DNA of 6,917 nucleotides from JBBDXA01 sp040902585 (GTDB lineage Bacteria > Planctomycetota > Phycisphaerae > Phycisphaerales > Phycisphaeraceae), in assembly GCA_040902585.1 (NCBI GenBank), contig JBBDXA010000057.1:1-6917 (forward strand). The letters are read 5' to 3'. The notes beneath the pieces were generated by a model, which searched no databases, was not told the origin of the DNA, and saw only the letters and a program-made list of their open reading frames with translations. The translations under genes and the position numbers were made by a program. Shown here in pieces: positions 5,442-6,917 of the stretch (within the stretch, counting starts at the first letter, position 1; each line of letters opens with the position of its first letter).

Positions 5442-6917
5442 ATGTCACAGGACCATTACACCCAGTGGTTGAAGATTGCGCCGGGCCCGCGTCCGCCGGA
5501 TTTTTACACGCTGCTGGGCCTGCCGCGGTGTTGTGATGATGCGGTGCGGATTGAGGACGCCGCTCACGAGCAGCTTGACAGGCTGGATCGCTACGCGCTG
5601 AGTCCGGACCCGGCCAGCCGAGAAGCGTGCCAGCGCATGATGAACGAAGTGGCGCACGCGCGGGTGGTGCTCCGGGATGCCATTCGCCGGGCGGCGTACA
5701 ACAAGGAGCTGGCGCAGGCGCTGGGTATCGCGCCGCCTGCGGATCCGGTGCAGGTTCAGATGCCCGCTGCGTTGCCGGAGCTTGCGCCGCCACAGCCTGT
5801 TTCGCAGCCGCGTTCATCGCCTGCATCACCTGTGTCGCTCTCATCGCGCTCATCACCTGCATCGCGCTCATCGCGCACGACGCCCGCCGCGCCTGTCGCA
5901 GTTGCGCCTTCTCGAACGCCGCCGCTTCAGCGCTGGCTGGTCATCACTGCCGCCGGTTCGCTCGTTGCCCTGGCGATTGTGGTGATCGTTCTTCTCATCG
6001 GCGGCGGCAGCGGCGTGACGGAGCCGGAGAACGAGCCCCGGCTCGACACCGCCGCCGTCGCCCTTCAACATAAGAACCTGCTCAAGGTCTGGAAACAGGT
6101 GCGCGAAGTCTTTCGCCAGGCAGGCAACGACCGGCGAGGGGAACAGATCGACGCGGCCCTCGCCGAGGCGGGCGCGAACATCAAATCAGGCAGGCTCGTC
6201 GAGGCGGCTGGCGCGCTGGCGTGGTCGGAGAATCAGGTCCGTCCCTGGGCCGAGGCGGTCGAAGCGCGCTTCGCCTACGACCTGGCGTTGAGTAAACAGG
6301 ATCGGGCCGCCCTCGACGCTCGCGGCGGCCTGACCTGGAAGTCATGCCTCGCGATGGCGCAGTCGGCTGAAGCGCTGACCGAAGGCGAAGCCGCCGCCCG
6401 GGCGTACACCGAAGCCACGCGACTGCTGCACAGAGCCGTCGATTACCTCCGCAACGTCGAACGCATCGACAAAGCCATCGACATTTATCAGGCCGAGCTC
6501 AATCGCCATGACATCAGTCAACTGAAACTCACCGGCATTCACTACGAGAAGGCGGAACAGGCGCTGAACATCGCCGCGACTTCTCCCGAGGCTGACGATG
6601 CGATCGCTCATATCGAAGCGGCGACCGCGCTGCTCCGCCGGGCCGGCGAGCTGTCCATTCTGGTCCCCGAACTTCAGCAACTCGAGCGCACGCTGACCGA
6701 GTCGCTGGTGCTCGATGATGAAGTGGTGATGGCGAAGACCGTCCCCAAAGAGTGGAGTGCGATGCAGGCGGCCCGCGCCCGCGGCAGGGACTTGAAGGAG
6801 AATATCCTGCTCCGCAAGAAGGCCTACGAAGACGCCTTTCGACTGCTCGAAGCGGCCCGCAACGCGCCTCTTTCGGGCCACATGCAGGAGAAGGTCGCGC
6901 TGGCGCGCAAGCCGTTT
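5442..6917 (+). CDS. J-like domain transmembrane protein of planctomycete type (3' end outside window)
   Basis: Open for 492 codons to the last base with no stop, so the C-terminus lies beyond the window. The start is fixed: the in-frame TGA at 5433-5435 leaves ATG 5442 as the first start; its ribosome-binding site is weak. Residues 1-90 form a J-like module: 'YTQWLKIAPGPRPPDFYTLLGLP' in its opening (6-28), a helix, then 'MMNEVAHARVVLRD' (66-79) and 'AAYNKEL' (84-90). The HPD tripeptide needed to stimulate Hsp70 ATPase is absent. A Ser/Pro/Ala/Arg linker (about 96-163) precedes one membrane helix (166-187). The basic linker predicts the J-like part inside and the C-terminal part outside the cytoplasmic membrane. 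From 200 on it is alpha-helical with paired segments beginning at W299 and W438. The N-terminal pattern resembles a module in many planctomycete proteins (from memory). Function unknown; a scaffold or envelope role is speculation. Confidence 0.85.
   Translation, partial: MSQDHYTQWLKIAPGPRPPDFYTLLGLPRCCDDAVRIEDAAHEQLDRLDRYALSPDPASREACQRMMNEVAHARVVLRDAIRRAAYNKELAQALGIAPPADPVQVQMPAALPELAPPQPVSQPRSSPASPVSLSSRSSPASRSSRTTPAAPVAVAPSRTPPLQRWLVITAAGSLVALAIVVIVLLIGGGSGVTEPENEPRLDTAAVALQHKNLLKVWKQVREVFRQAGNDRRGEQIDAALAEAGANIKSGRLVEAAGALAWSENQVRPWAEAVEARFAYDLALSKQDRAALDARGGLTWKSCLAMAQSAEALTEGEAAARAYTEATRLLHRAVDYLRNVERIDKAIDIYQAELNRHDISQLKLTGIHYEKAEQALNIAATSPEADDAIAHIEAATALLRRAGELSILVPELQQLERTLTESLVLDDEVVMAKTVPKEWSAMQAARARGRDLKENILLRKKAYEDAFRLLEAARNAPLSGHMQEKVALARKPF
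5806..5877 (+). repeat. 18-base tandem repeat coding the hexapeptide linker
   Basis: Four imperfect 18-base units start at 5806, 5824, 5842 and 5860. The 13-mer CATCGCGCTCATC is identical at 5842-5854 and 5860-5872. In the reading frame of the 5442 gene the units give RSSPAS, PVSLSS, RSSPAS and RSSR, a flexible linker just before the membrane helix. Because 18 is a multiple of three, changes in copy number would keep the frame. Confidence 0.65.

Noticed and set aside
5377..5871. Short open frames on both strands between 5377 and 6073, and 6342-6881 on the minus strand
   Set aside because: All overlap the 5442 gene, whose frame is open to the window edge and starts with a recognisable J-like module. 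The Cys/Ala/Arg-rich products are mirror frames.

Overview
The window is GC-rich, tightly packed bacterial chromosomal DNA. It carries five protein-coding genes and two informative intergenic gaps. I see no rRNA, tRNA, CRISPR array, transposase or phage gene. The best clue to the organism is the gene running off the right end. Its first ~90 residues match, from memory, an N-terminal J-like module common in Planctomycetes (pattern 'WLGIPPxxQPPxxYxLLG ... NExxxARxxLxxxxxxxAYxxxL'). With outer-membrane signals and an AT-rich, oligo-patterned intergenic repeat, this suggests a planctomycete, possibly of the Phycisphaerae type. That is inference, not a database result.

Layout, left to right. (1) A GC-rich perfect hairpin at 10-30 lies just past the end of a minus-strand GNAT acetyltransferase gene (54-527). 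(2) An AT-rich gap (528-765) between divergent genes holds a heptamer-patterned inverted-repeat element that looks like a dispersed repeat copy. (3) A 561-residue membrane-anchored protein of unknown function (766-2451, plus) has two N-terminal membrane helices and a large soluble part with three His-His pairs. (4) After a 121-base gap with a plausible promoter comes a class III nucleotide cyclase (2573-4186, plus): six membrane helices, a coiled coil and a catalytic domain with both metal Asp residues kept. It has Arg at the usual Lys substrate position and an extra loop. (5) Its end overlaps by 14 bases the end of a convergent minus-strand gene for a secreted outer-membrane beta-barrel protein (4173-5246). 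(6) A 195-base divergent gap holds a promoter candidate for the barrel gene. (7) A plus-strand gene from 5442 stays open to the last base (492 codons, no stop). It encodes the J-like module without HPD, a Ser/Pro/Arg linker built on an 18-base tandem repeat, one membrane helix and a helical exported region with an internal duplication.

The genes do not form one evident operon or pathway. The two plus-strand genes at 766 and 2573 are separated by a gap with its own promoter candidate, and strand switches split the rest. The theme is the cell envelope: four of the five products are membrane or outer-membrane proteins. I did not find a convincing new multi-gene system. The most interesting items are the HPD-less J-like transmembrane protein, the unusual cyclase, the uncharacterised His-rich membrane protein and the intergenic repeat.
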